Origin: Endomychus coccineus
Taxonomy: Eukaryota > Arthropoda > Insecta > Coleoptera > Endomychidae
Assembly: GCA_958510875.1 (NCBI GenBank)
Contig: OY294067.1
Span: forward strand, 277,648,242 to 277,712,241
DNA: 64,000 bases
Direction of reading: 5' to 3'
Below are positions 1 through 10,800 of the stretch, piece after piece. Below the pieces are notes generated by a model that saw only the letters and a program-made list of their open reading frames with translations, did no database searches and was not told the DNA's origin. Numbering within the stretch: position 1 is the stretch's first letter; each line of letters begins with the position of its first letter. Position numbers and translations under genes: made by a program.

Positions 1-416
1 ACAAATAAGTCCCAAACAAATATTTATCACAAATAGGCTGAATGCTGCTCTATGTTGTAATAGTTGTGTATATGAATATTTTACTTCCTTCGTCCACATG
101 GTAAATTCAATCCATTTGAAATTTTGATACAAGCTAGATATGACTTTCGAAATTTACTGGCATGTAAATTCAATGATGTACCTTTAGCCGTTTTCGAGTT
201 CTTGAGCTGAGCGTTCCGTCGAAATACTCGACGCTATTTGCTGTGCTTCGCGCACTGTTCGGTACGCTCACTATCTGGCCGACTGAATTTACTAATTCAG
301 GTGAGTTTTTAGCCTAAATTCGGAAATTTAAATGTTGATGGTCGGTTAAGGTCGATGCGGGATTGGTTGGTTGGTATTGGTTGAGATGGTAGCGCGCTTA
401 TTATATAGTTCAGTAC
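1..416. repeat. Dispersed repeat, copy 1
   Basis: Nearly the same sequence recurs at 39334-39729, and its first part again at 63798-63911. The block ends in a stretch whose minus-strand reading matches the end of the BEL/Pao protease frame at 39.7 kb. It therefore looks like the outer part of the duplicated caspase unit joined to BEL/Pao sequence. No gene of its own is seen. Confidence 0.8.
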
Positions 417-439
417 ACTTAGGCACTTAGGCTAAGACT

Positions 440-1400
440 CTTGTACACTATCCCCTGCTACGTTTTTCGGGAGGTATTTGGATACCCCGCTACTCGGCAG
501 AATCCTAAGATCTGTTTTACGCTTAGATCCTTTATGTCATCAGCCGTGATGATCCTGGACCGCAAAATCTTGCTCTATCTAAGACAGCAAAATTCTGCTG
601 CAACTCTTGTGTTTGTTCTAGACTCAAATTGTTCCGGGCTTTGGCGAACCACAGGACTTTGATTCTGTCCTGCGGTTCTAGGAGCACCTTTTCAGGCTGT
701 CCCCTAACTAGACGGGCTTGGTCTGTACTCCATCTCTTTGAGGAGCCATAGCAGCTAAGCCTGTAGACCGGGAGAGTCCTCATCGCCACTGATAGGTGTG
801 GCATGCTCAGCAATGCCCTCAATGCTGCAGTCGGTGTAGTTTTCCTCGTAATCAGTTCGGTTATTCTTCACCATACTAGGACTGTATGAGTCTTGGGATA
901 ATAATAGCTGAGTAGATCTACATCAGCGCTTAGGTCCCAAGCCCCGCTTCATGTCAATTGCTCTCCTACACTGCCAAAGGATTATCATAGCATTTTGGCA
1001 CCTAGTCTCTAGATGCCTCTGCCCGAGTAGTTTTTTGTCCAGGGTGACTACCACATATTTCACCGTCTCGAAACAGTCAACTGAATTACCCCTGATTACC
1101 ATCTTCTGCAGAGGCACATTTTGTACCTTCTGGAGAAGATGATAATGGTAGTAGCTTAATGGATAGTTTGTTCTCTCTACTCCACACTTCTGTAATTATA
1201 AAGGATTGTTGAACAAGCCCCTGCAAGGTATCCTCGGAGGCTCCTCTGGAGAATATGGCGATGTCATCCGCATAGCCTACCGCCTTAATACCAGCACGGT
1301 TCCACCTTAATAGTAGCTGATCCATTACCAAACTCTATAAAATTGGGGAGAGTACCCCACACTGTGGACACCCTTCTGATACAGATTATAACCTCGTGGC
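440..1400 (-). pseudogene. R1/Jockey-type non-LTR retrotransposon fragment (RT end to C-terminal region)
   Basis: Minus-strand frames are broken but recognisable. Around 1086-1331 lies the reverse transcriptase catalytic motif in the context VGYADDIAIFSRGA. It is followed at 923-1117 by the downstream segment (VTLDKKLLGQRHLETRC) and at 532-822 by a more divergent RNase H-side segment. In intact relatives these belong to one ORF2 polyprotein that primes on nicked target DNA. Several frame changes show this copy is dead. The exact clade (R1, Jockey, I) cannot be fixed from fragments. Related pieces lie at 17.5-18.3, 42.2-44.1, 46.0-47.9 and 56.3-57.2 kb. Confidence 0.75.
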
Positions 1401-1539
1401 TGACGCAAAAGTCGCTTACGCGAAACACGAGTGAGTGTAGCGAACGAAGTCCTTCCTCCTTTCAACCCATCACTAACTCACTCCGTTTTAAACCTCCAGG
1501 CATATGCGTAGAGTACTAACTAATATCCCAGTAAAATCT

Positions 1540-1680
1540 CAGAATGAATGTGATGAATACCTATCACCAAGAGCTCTTGAATTTTATAATGAAACCTGTG
1601 GTATCAAAAACCAAAATGCCAAAAATAATCCTAAGAATTTGCAGAGCTCTCGTAGTATTTGATGCGCTTGTAATCGTCAC
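1540..1680. repeat. Short dispersed repeat shared with 50.45-50.57 kb
   Basis: This segment resembles 50450-50570 in the same orientation, including the stretch around ccaaaatgc and tctcgtagt. In both places it lies next to a mariner copy. No coding potential is evident. Confidence 0.5.
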
Positions 1681-1789
1681 GATATGACTATGTGAGGTCA
1701 TGTTTTTCTTCCCTGTCTGTAATTTCTAGTATGCAATATTCCATCATGATGAAATCCTATGACATTCATATTTAATATAATCTATAAGC

Positions 1790-2905
1790 ATTTGACACAC
1801 GAAAATGCTGTGCGATTCAAACTTATTTTATTTCTCAACATAATCTCCTTGTAGCCCAATACACTTCGTTAAATGTTTTACTAATTTTTCGAACCCGTCC
1901 AAAAAATAAGATTTCTGCAAGCCTTCAGAATAGGCGTTAGATAAAAATTGCGGGGAGCCAAATCTGTAGAATATGGTGGATCACAACCAATTCGTTGCGG
2001 AATTCATGCAATTTTGCTATTGCGACTGAGGACCTGTGCGCCGGTGTGTTCTCCTGGTGGAAGAGCTCTTTTTCTTTGCCAAATGCGGCCGCTTTCGCTT
2101 GAAATCGGCGTCGAATCGATCCAACATCTCTACATAATATACGTGATCGTTTTGCCCTTTATAATGTGTGCATCCCAAAAAACTGTCGGCATAACTTTGT
2201 TGGCCGAGAAACCCACTTTGGCCTTTTTCGGCTTCGACTCGCCAGGACAAGTCCACTATTTCGGATATTCTTCAGTCTCTGGTGTGTTGTGATGGATCCA
2301 TGTTTCTTCCGCGGTAAAGAATCGGCGCAAAATGTTCTCCTTCTCGCGCTTGAACATCGCCAAACACACCTTTGAAATTGTCAGACGGTCGCGCTTGTTG
2401 TCAACAGAGGGCAAATGCGGCACCCATCTGGCTGATAGCTTCCTCAAATTCAAAAATGTATGCAACATTTTTAGTACACATTCGGTTGAGATGCCCATAG
2501 CTTCAGCAATCTCATGCACTTAAAGTCGCCGATCGTCCAATATCATACCATGGATTTTATCGACGATTTCTGGCCTCAATTGGATGACCAGAACGTTCTT
2601 TGTCCTTTGTGGTCACACTACCACAACGAAAATCAGTAAACCACCTGTGGATCATCCCAATTGATGGTGATGAGTCTCCATAATGTTTAAGGAGCGATGT
2701 TTTGGTTTGTGTAAAGTTTTTCCACGCAAGAAATAATGTTTAATCAAGACGAGAAATTCACAATTCTTCAAGGTTGCTTGCTTTCGATGGGTGTCAAAAC
2801 AGAACTGAATGACATATCAGTATGGAAATTTTAATCCGTTCTAGTAAAAATGATACATCACAAATGTCACATGGAATTTTGAATCGTGGCTCCATCTGTT
2901 TTATT
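1790..2905 (-). mobile_element. mariner transposon, degenerate copy
   Basis: The minus strand carries mariner transposase in two frames. 2256-2519 holds the end of the helix-turn-helix region and the first catalytic block (RKLSARWVPHL, then AEETWIHHNTPET). 2017-2256 continues toward the second aspartate. The first catalytic D of the usual DETWIHH block reads E here. Frameshifts and this substitution indicate an inactive copy. A second copy of the same family is at 49185-50405, and the outer sequences of the two copies match. Confidence 0.85.
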
Positions 2906-3430
2906 TTTCAGGGACTTGTCACCTTGCCCGTAGTAGAGCTTCATTTCGCAATACGGATAAAATTCCATATCACAAAGTAAAGAGTGACTGTCTGCATGGT
3001 TATGCTTGTCGCAATGTTTGACGAAGTGGGAAATTAACTTCAGCAAAGTAAAGAGAAGAATAGTTCCATTTAATTGTAGCATAGTCCTGTCAGAATTCCA
3101 AGAACTGATGAAGATTGCGATAACACAAAAAAAAAAACAGAAAAACGATTTGTGTACTTATTTTATTAATCACAACACGAGATAATCTACACAAATATTT
3201 GACTTTCAATGGAAGTTGTTTCGTATGATGAAGGGATTGATTGAAATATGATAATCATCAAATAGAAGTATTTATATTTATATTTCGAATTAGAATAGAT
3301 TAATGTTTTTTTTGAGAGCAGTGAATGATCAATTGAACTGTTTTCTATTTTTTATTTTGAATAGGAATTTCACATCCAGCAACGCGATTGTGGTGTTGGA
3401 GGTGATATCTCAGGGACGAAGCCAGGTTTT
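2906..3430. other. Non-coding stretch
   Basis: AT-rich sequence without a convincing ORF, RNA gene or repeat unit that I can recognise. Confidence 0.4.
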
Positions 3431-3491
3431 TCTTGAAGGTGGGGGGGTGTAGAAAACACACACACCCACATTAATAAATGTATATGTACAT

Positions 3492-3495
<4 letters not shown>

Positions 3496-3537
<42 letters not shown>
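3496..3537. repeat. (TA)n microsatellite at a Penelope-like end
   Basis: About 20 TA units. It directly abuts the Penelope-type terminal sequence at 3538-3630 on the minus strand. Confidence 0.95.
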
Positions 3538-3541
<4 letters not shown>

Positions 3542-4952
3542 ATGTTTTCTTGGTATATTGGTTCGTATATATACTGATAATGAAATAAAAATTCTGTTTT
3601 GACGTTTCGACAACGTTTATTGCCTTTATCAAAATTGTTGATTGAAATTAGTGTTTCCATGTAATTTAGAAAAGAATAGATGATTTCGATTAATGAAATG
3701 CGTCTGCAGCCGACTTGTGTTTTAAGATCCAATTAAAATTGCAGAAAACATTGGATCGGTTGTGTGTGAAAGAGTAATGTATGGCTAACTACAATTTGAA
3801 ATAGATTGAATTTGATTAAATACAAAACATTCCAATATTGTACAATTATAAATATCTATGAATTATTGTATGAATTAGTTACTCTATGATGAGTATTTCT
3901 ATCATAACTATTCAAGTTTAAGATAATTCTATGGAATTTAACCTCAAAATTGTTATTCTATAGTGTCATAGTTAAATAATACTTCATCTTTTTTAGGTTG
4001 AATTTTAAATAGACAATGGAAAGTGGCACTTCAAATTAATAAAATTTTGTTAAGTTTGAATTAGATTATTGTACAGTTTCGAAAGATTGGAATCTATTTT
4101 GTCATTTACACAATTGTTCTTTTTAATTTGAATAGATTCTAATATCAAACGTTTGTTGTCGTTTGTTTCAATATTTAAAATTTTTGTATTGTTGTAGTCG
4201 AAAGTATGGTTAGTGTCTTTCACATGTTTATTGAGCGCAGTTGATGAATTTTTGGTATATTTGTGGTCATTTAATCTTTTTTCGAGGTATTGTGAAGATT
4301 GGCCAATATATACCTTTTCGCAATCTTTGCAAGGGATGGAATAAACAGTATGGGTTATTTTTTTGAAAGGTACGCTGCTTTTTAATTTTGTAAAGAGACT
4401 TTTCTGATTTAAATAACTCTTATGACATATATGTAGGTCATAAGGTTTCACTATATTACAAATTTTCTCTGAAAGTCCACTGATATATGGTAGTGATATG
4501 TAATGCCTATCATTAGTTTTCTCATTATTGGTATTGATTCCACCAAATGAGTTATAAAATTTATGAATTTTGTCTTTAGTTATCGAATTTACTAAATCAA
4601 TGGGATAACCATTTCTTATTAAAGTTTCTTTTGTTTTTGTAATAGATATAGTTCTCAGTTCAGGAGAACTTAGTCGAATAGCTCTATCTATTAGATTTAT
4701 AATAACATTTTTCTTATATTTTTTAGGTATATTAGAATTGAAATTAGTATACCTTCCTGACCAAGTAGGTTTGGTATACCATTTTGTTAGAATTTTGTTA
4801 TCATTTGATTTTCTTACTAAAGTTAAATCTAAAAAATTTATTTCGTTATGATTTTCTAATTCAATCGTAAATTGTAACTTATGGTGAAAGGAATTGAAAG
4901 AATTCAAAAATTCATTACATTTGTTTTCATTATCAGTATATATACGAACCAA
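3538..4952 (-). mobile_element. Penelope-like element, 3' fragment with GIY-YIG endonuclease
   Basis: One open minus-strand frame (4952-4050, 300 residues) covers the region after the RT catalytic motif and a C-terminal GIY-YIG nuclease domain. Visible features are INFLDLTLVRK (the post-catalytic RT block), a Cys pair IPCKDCEK and KVYIGQSSQYLEKRLNDH. In full Penelope-like elements the RT and endonuclease together cut and copy into the target. The 5' part with the YVDD box is absent, so the copy is truncated. Beyond the stop lie about 500 bases of tail ending in terminal-repeat sequence with CGAAACGTC and then (TA)n. An opposite-strand copy of the same terminal sequence sits at 4930-5006. Confidence 0.9.
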
Positions 4953-5004
4953 TATACCAAGAAAACATACAAATATTACAAATGGTTCAAGAATATCAAC
5001 AAAA

Positions 5005-5006
<2 letters not shown>
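4930..5006 (+). repeat. Penelope-type terminal repeat piece, inverted relative to the element
   Basis: The sequence from the cgaaccaatatacc stretch onward matches 54741-54827 almost base for base, and the reverse complement of 3538-3580. It flanks the truncated minus-strand element in inverted orientation and runs straight into (TA)n. Confidence 0.85.

Positions 5007-5073
<67 letters not shown>
5007..5073. repeat. (TA)n microsatellite
   Basis: About 33 TA units between Penelope terminal sequence and the inverted arm of the 473-bp repeat. Confidence 0.98.
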
Positions 5074-5075
<2 letters not shown>

Positions 5076-5146
5076 AGATATAGAATTAAATTTTTTGAAT
5101 TATGAAGATAACTTAGATAATTTAACATATGATTATAAAGATGAAT

Positions 5147-5199
5147 AAACACCCTGGACTAGAAATCCAGAAATGTGGGTTCGAATCCCGCCTATGGTT
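5147..5199 (+). pseudogene. tRNA-like sequence, 5'-truncated
   Basis: The anticodon arm (CTGGA/TCCAG with a seven-base loop) and the T arm (GTGGG TTCGAAT CCCGC) are intact, but the acceptor 5' strand and most of the D arm are missing. It sits at the turn of an inverted repeat. Confidence 0.6.
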
Positions 5200-5599
5200 C
5201 AATCTTTTACGTTTATTCATCTTTATAATCCTATGTTAAATTATCTAAGTTATCTTCATAATTCAGAAAATTTCATTCTATATCTCTTAAGTTACACACA
5301 CGATAGTGGCCAATTAGGCAAAGAAACTTTAAACTTGTTTATAATTAACCAGAACAATTCTCAGTCAGTTCTATTGAAATATATAAGAACCGGGATGCTG
5401 TCATTTGAATAAGAACTGTCAAGTAACTGCCAACCATAGCAGTACTAACCTACAATCCTTACTTCAAAAAACGACTGAACTTCAGATGAATGTGCGTGAA
5501 TAGTTGATCTATGGTAGGGCATCGAATCGCATTGTGTTCATCAATGATCTACTATCCTTTCAGAGGTTTATATTTACAAAAATATAAAAATCTAACAGG

Positions 5600-5671
5600 A
5601 CCGAAGTGGTGTAATTGGTAAACACCCGGGATTAGAAATCCAGAAATGTGGGTTCGAATCCCGCCTATGGT
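5600..5671 (+). tRNA. 72-nt tRNA-like cloverleaf (SINE head or pseudogene)
   Basis: The 72 bases divide exactly into tRNA parts: acceptor ACCGAAG/CTATGGT (one A-A mismatch, one G-T), D stem GTGT/ACAC with GG in the loop, anticodon stem and seven-base loop, four-base variable region, and a T arm with TTCGAAT. Box A (TGGTGTAATTGG) and box B (GGTTCGAATCC) match RNA polymerase III promoter consensus. The loop TTAGAAA would place AGA as anticodon, a serine anticodon, yet there is no long variable arm as serine tRNAs have. It is more likely a tRNA-derived repeat head than a working tRNA gene. Confidence 0.5.
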
Positions 5672-5830
5672 TCAATCTTTTACGTTTATTCATCTTTATA
5701 ATCCTATGTTAAATTATCTAAGTTATCTTCATAATTCAGAAAATTTAATTCTATATCTCTTAAGTTACATACACGATAGTGGCCAATTAGGCAAAGAAAC
5801 TTTAAACTTGTTTATATATAATAAATAGGG

Positions 5831-6394
5831 TGATTCCTTCTGAAATCGACCACCCTATCCTGCACATTTTTTCTTCTACGTTTGCATAAATAAAAATGTA
5901 CATCCGTGAAGCTTGGACGGTCTACTTTTAGAATACAGCGCGTTTCAGCGATGGGAGGCATGAAACAAGGGATGAACATCCATCAAAAATTTCATAAAAA
6001 GCTTGGCAAGGTTGGCGAAAATTTCACGATGCTTAGCGACCCAGTGGAAAGTGTTTGTTAGGGTACCAATAACAACCCCCTGAAATTTCTATTTCCCAAA
6101 GTGGGTGCAACCCCTTTTTTTGGCCAAAAAGGTTTTTTTTGACATTTTTAAGGGTAGTTTAGCGAAAAAAAATTAATATCTCTGGTTGTTTTGAAAATTA
6201 AGAAACCAAAGTAGACCTCTTTTATTGTCAATGTCCAAGGAACTTTCAGTCCAAATTTCAAGTTGATCCGACCACCCCCTCCCCGTAATAGGTATATATA
6301 TACTCATATATGCAAGGAATCTTGCGTAAGGGCTAAGTCGGTCATTATTCAATCGATTTGGCTTAAATTTGAACTGAAGATAGGTGTTATGCTC
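5831..6394. other. Repeat-like non-coding stretch
   Basis: No credible ORF. The start is a short block (agggtgattccttc) typical in look of transposon ends. The rest is non-coding and leads into the inverted-repeat element at 6395. Confidence 0.35.
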
Positions 6395-7440
6395 TATTGG
6401 ATAGTTTTCTAGAAATTCAACTTTAGGTAAATTTTTTAGTTATCTTTCAAATCAAGATATCTCATGTCATTTACATCCGATCTGGATCTGCTTTGCGGGA
6501 AAATGTAGGTATTCACATATAGTCTTATGTCATGGAACTCAGTTTTTATTCTTTTTCTGGCCTATATTGGCCATTTTCGGTATTAATATCCCCAAAACTT
6601 GGGTCAAATTAATTAATATTAAGTTTCTAAAAGTGCGAAATTTCGCAATTTTATGAGAATATTATGAGGCACAAAAGTTGATAGCGCTTTAGGCTCCGGG
6701 ATTTTCACGTGGCCTATCGAAATTAGAAGGTTCAAATTGTATAAAAACATGATTGAATGAACGCCAGACGTCCTATGTAATTAGCTATGAACGTAATCAT
6801 TTTGATGTTTCCCTCGAGAAGCTCGCTACGCGTCAGATAGAGTTTATACATTTTACCTCGTTCTTGTTATGTTTCATGCCCCGTGAGGGCGGCGCAAGGT
6901 TTAATAAAGTATTTCGCCTGTGGGCCGCTAGCTTTCACCAGCTTCGGGTATATTTTAGTAGCTAGAAAATTCCCTTTGGTACGTCGCACGTTAGACGCGA
7001 GTAGCTAAGACTTGAGAGTACCTGTTTCTATTTTAATTAAAGTTTCCTATTTAATGAACTTTTATCGAAAAAAGAAGTGCCGTCGGGCACGGTCCGATTT
7101 CTAATCTAATTACATGGAGCGAAAACGGCACGCGAAAAGTCGTCGTAGAACCGTATTAGGTACAACCAGTTTCCAATTTTCTAACTAGCCAGCTACGCGC
7201 TCCTCACGTGAACGTCAATCGATTTATCTCAAATTGACCAAAATGGCCAATATAGGCCGGAAAAAAAATAATTAAAAAATGAGTTCCATACCATATGCGA
7301 ATACCTACATTTTTTCGCAAAGCAGATCCCGATCGGATGTGAATGGCATGAGATATCATAATTTGAAAAATAACTAAAAAATTGACTTAAAGTTGAATTT
7401 CTGGAAAACTATTCAGTATAATATACTGAACTATAATAAA
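6395..7440. mobile_element. Non-autonomous inverted-repeat element
   Basis: Arms of roughly 190 bases at 6395-6590 and 7240-7440 are inverted copies of one another (shared points include the ggcctatattggcc core, the gaactcag segment and the attttctagaaattcaac end). The roughly 650-base centre holds a GC-richer stretch without a transposase. This is the layout of a MITE or fold-back element. Confidence 0.7.
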
Positions 7441-7894
7441 TTTAATTATTATATTATGTGGAATATTTTTTGAAGCTCTTGAAAGATGAATATTTCAAAA
7501 GGGGCGGGATGTTGAGGACGTTGAGAACTCCGTGTTGGTCGTTGTAGTTATTATTCTAATAAGATGGCAATAACCGATCGGTGGCAGCAAATGTTTATTG
7601 CTTTATTATTTCGATGTCCTTAGGACAAAGCTTTATTAGGGTTTAAACCCCGGAATTTCCAGAGGTCGGTAGTTCTTCGTTCACATTTTAAACATCTTGT
7701 TTCAGTAAGTAAGTAAGTTGTAATTAGCAAGAGGTAGCAGTTTGGTTTAAGTTATTTATTCGGCAGATATTATAGGAGAAACATCATTATTGATTAAAGG
7801 AAAACGTTTTGAAATTGTCAGTTTAATAAAAGATTGTGTGATCCCTCGAATTCACACTGGTCCTTAGAAGAAGTGGTACAGCAGTACAAACATA
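7441..7894. other. Non-coding flank of the caspase-like gene
   Basis: No ORF or RNA gene is recognised. It contains short gtaa repeats near 7707 and lies downstream of the minus-strand gene. Confidence 0.4.
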
Positions 7895-10800
7895 CTAACA
7901 CACACAACATTTCAATGTGATAGGTATAAAATTTCGGGGGGGGGGGTCAACTGCCGCTTCTGCCCCTCGCTGGTTACGTGCCTGTATTTTATCAACATTA
8001 GATCTTAACTCCTTCACCAATTCCAATATTTGATGTTGTTGTTCTTGTAACTTAAGTATCAAATTTCTTTCTTTATTTCTGTTTAGATAGAACTTCTTCT
8101 CCAATGTAGATACAAAAATTGGCATTTGCTTCGCATACCGCTTTCTGGGAGAATCGGTTGGTCCCATTTCATCATAGTAATTTTTACAGATACACTTCGA
8201 TGTACGCAAAAGTAATTCCAATACATGATCTCTTCTGCCATAAGTGGAGAAGTTTCGACATAATTCTTGTATGAACCAAGTGCCATCAATTTCATTTCTA
8301 AATGAGACATGACCTGAAAAACCATTAGAAAATCAAAATAAGTCAGATACTCCATTAGAAGCAATGACACAACGAGAAATTTGCGAAATATTTCGAAACT
8401 TTGTCTCTTAAATTTGATGATATTACTTAACATATGAATGATAGTTGATGAAATTTTACCTTCTAGTGTGCTGTAGACCCATAACATATTGGGATAAATA
8501 TTTTCCTTCAAAAATGTTGTCCGAGGTGCTAATGATGCTGTAGAATCCTGTTCCCCTAAAATGCACCGGGATGTTCCTTTACATGCCTACAGAATAAAGG
8601 TTCTAATTAGGTTAAAATGAAATTGAAGAGGTTGGTGATTGAGTTATCCCTTATTTTTGTGATTGACAATTTTCGAAAAAAACAAAGATAACTACTTTGT
8701 TACAGGTCGAGTCAAACTACAAAATCATGCTAAATCTGGTAACTTTACAAACAAGCACGTTTTTTTATCATTTGGGATTATCTTCCAAAAGCAGAACCGC
8801 ACATATGTCAGATATTGGGAAATTATGTGTTTATAATGGGTAAATTGTGCATTTATATTACTTAATAGAAAAAAATATGTATATTTTGAAGCAGAATAAA
8901 TAAGTTGTCGAGACGATCTGTCATTCGTAAATGACGCATGTACATCAAATAAAATTTTTGGTATTATTTTTTGAAAAGGGCTTTCCGTCTTGCCACAACG
9001 AATTAATGAAAGTATTGAGTCAAGTTGATAGTTCTGAAGGGATTGAAAGGTTTAAGCAAGAAAGCAATTTATTAAATTCAGATTGATCTCCAGCTCATCA
9101 TCATTCTCATTATCAATTTCTATAGGTTGATTGCCCATGAAGCATTTGTCTAAGGTTGAATTATATTGCAAGCCCATTTTATCATCGTAACTCTTGACGT
9201 CATCATCCAATAGAAATCCTTCCAAGTAATATTGTGCTAATGGCTCTTTTATAGCCACTGAATTATTTCGCTTAAGTATTCTGAATTCTTCACGAATCTG
9301 ATGGATCGTAGGTTCGGGGGCAAATACATCCCCCTCAGTATCTGCGGGATTATACACGAATTCTTGTCCCTCACTTACAAGATTTGGGATTGATATGCTC
9401 TCCATTTGTGTTGCCGTAGAAACAAAACTTTCAGGTTTAATCAAAGAATTTTTTTTGATTATTTCAGTGTTTTTCGCAATTTTCTCCAGAGACTTTACGT
9501 TCTTGAACACATTATCTAGAATTGCATCATGTTCAGCTTTACCCAATTTCACCGGTACATATTTTTTTTCCTCACAACTCACAAATTTTGTTAATTTTTG
9601 TTAGATACATCCACGTCTATGCTGAGTTATTTGAGTGCTTTAAATGTAAGTATACATACATGTTAGATGTATACAGGGTATTCCACGAGAGCCGTTCGTT
9701 AGAAGTTTTCGGGGTTAGAAAAAAATTAGAATTCTGAAATTTTGGGTTCCAGGGTTATCTAAGATTTTCTTTCTTTTCAAAATATTTTCAAGATCATACT
9801 ACTTCTGGTGAGAAGTCGCCATTAACTTCCTTATTTTAAATGGAAGACTCGGTATATTATTTCATTTCTAGATTCCTGAGAAAATTTCATAGTGGATTCC
9901 ATCAGGTTTTCCTATACCTTATTCAATTTTTTCTTAGATATCTTGATTTTTTTGAAAATTTTGACAGATGTAGCGCTGTTTTAAGCATTGCGCCCTTTAA
10001 CCAATTTAGATTGGTGGAAAACGCTTCTGGGGTAAACGGAAGCACAGGAATGATTCTTTCGAATGCCATATTGACAACTGATTTATCGCATACAGGGTAT
10101 CCAAAATTTAATGACCAATTACATCATTTCAAAAGTTAAAAAAGTTCGTTTTTTCAAATAGGACACCCTGTATTTTATTGGATGGTCGGATGCAGAATTT
10201 GATTCTGCATCGATTTGCTATAACATTCCCTATACCTATTTCCAGTGGTTTTATTGTTAATCCATATTTTTATCAAAAGGTGATCAAACTCCAAATGTTC
10301 TACCAAAATTTAAATGCGGCAAGATATCTGGAGATACTGAGAGGGTTTGTTAGTGATTTTCTACATGCCCTACCTCCACGTGATAGAGCAAACAGTTGGT
10401 ATCAGCTTGATGGTGCTCCAGCACATTCCACTATAGCTGTACACCGGCAATTGTCACTGATGTTCGAGGATCGGTGAATTGGCCCGCGAGGACCTTGGAC
10501 CTGGCCACCCAGATCACCCGATTTGACCCCCTTGGATTTTTACCTCTGGGGTCGCATAAAACAACTAGTGTACCGTAGGCCGGTACAAACTAGAGAGGAA
10601 TTGTTGAACCGTGTTCACCATGCGCTTACCAATATAAGTCCAGACGAACTTCGGAGGTCTGTTTCGCGAGGAGTATATGACAGAGTTATTCAGTGTTTGA
10701 ACCAAAATGGAAGTCATATAGAACAATTATTGTAATTTTACATTCTCTTATTATTTTATATCATTATGTTCCAATTTTTTGTTTTTATTTTATATTTCGT

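Larger units (their letters stand above)
5074..5830 (+). repeat. 473-bp tandem repeat with tRNA-like head, inverted arm at left
   Basis: 5074-5140 is the reverse complement of part of the repeat body. It is followed by two direct copies spaced 473 bases apart (matching points 5147 and 5620). Each copy holds a tRNA-like segment, then an open segment (SENLILYLLSYIHDSGQLG in one copy) and a common tail. The same repeat recurs at 58777-60000. The open segment resembles a short exon and may derive from the N-terminal region of the caspase-like family (weak inference); a related piece lies downstream of the p10 exon at 33090-33220. Confidence 0.85.

Noticed and set aside
3370..3732. Frames with long IY repeats at 3.4-3.7, 4.9-5.1, 24.5 and 58.8 kb
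   Set aside because: Translations of (TA)n microsatellites.
5600..5671. Functional serine tRNA gene
   Set aside because: Anticodon AGA but no long variable arm, an acceptor mismatch, and presence in every repeat unit point to a tRNA-derived repeat.
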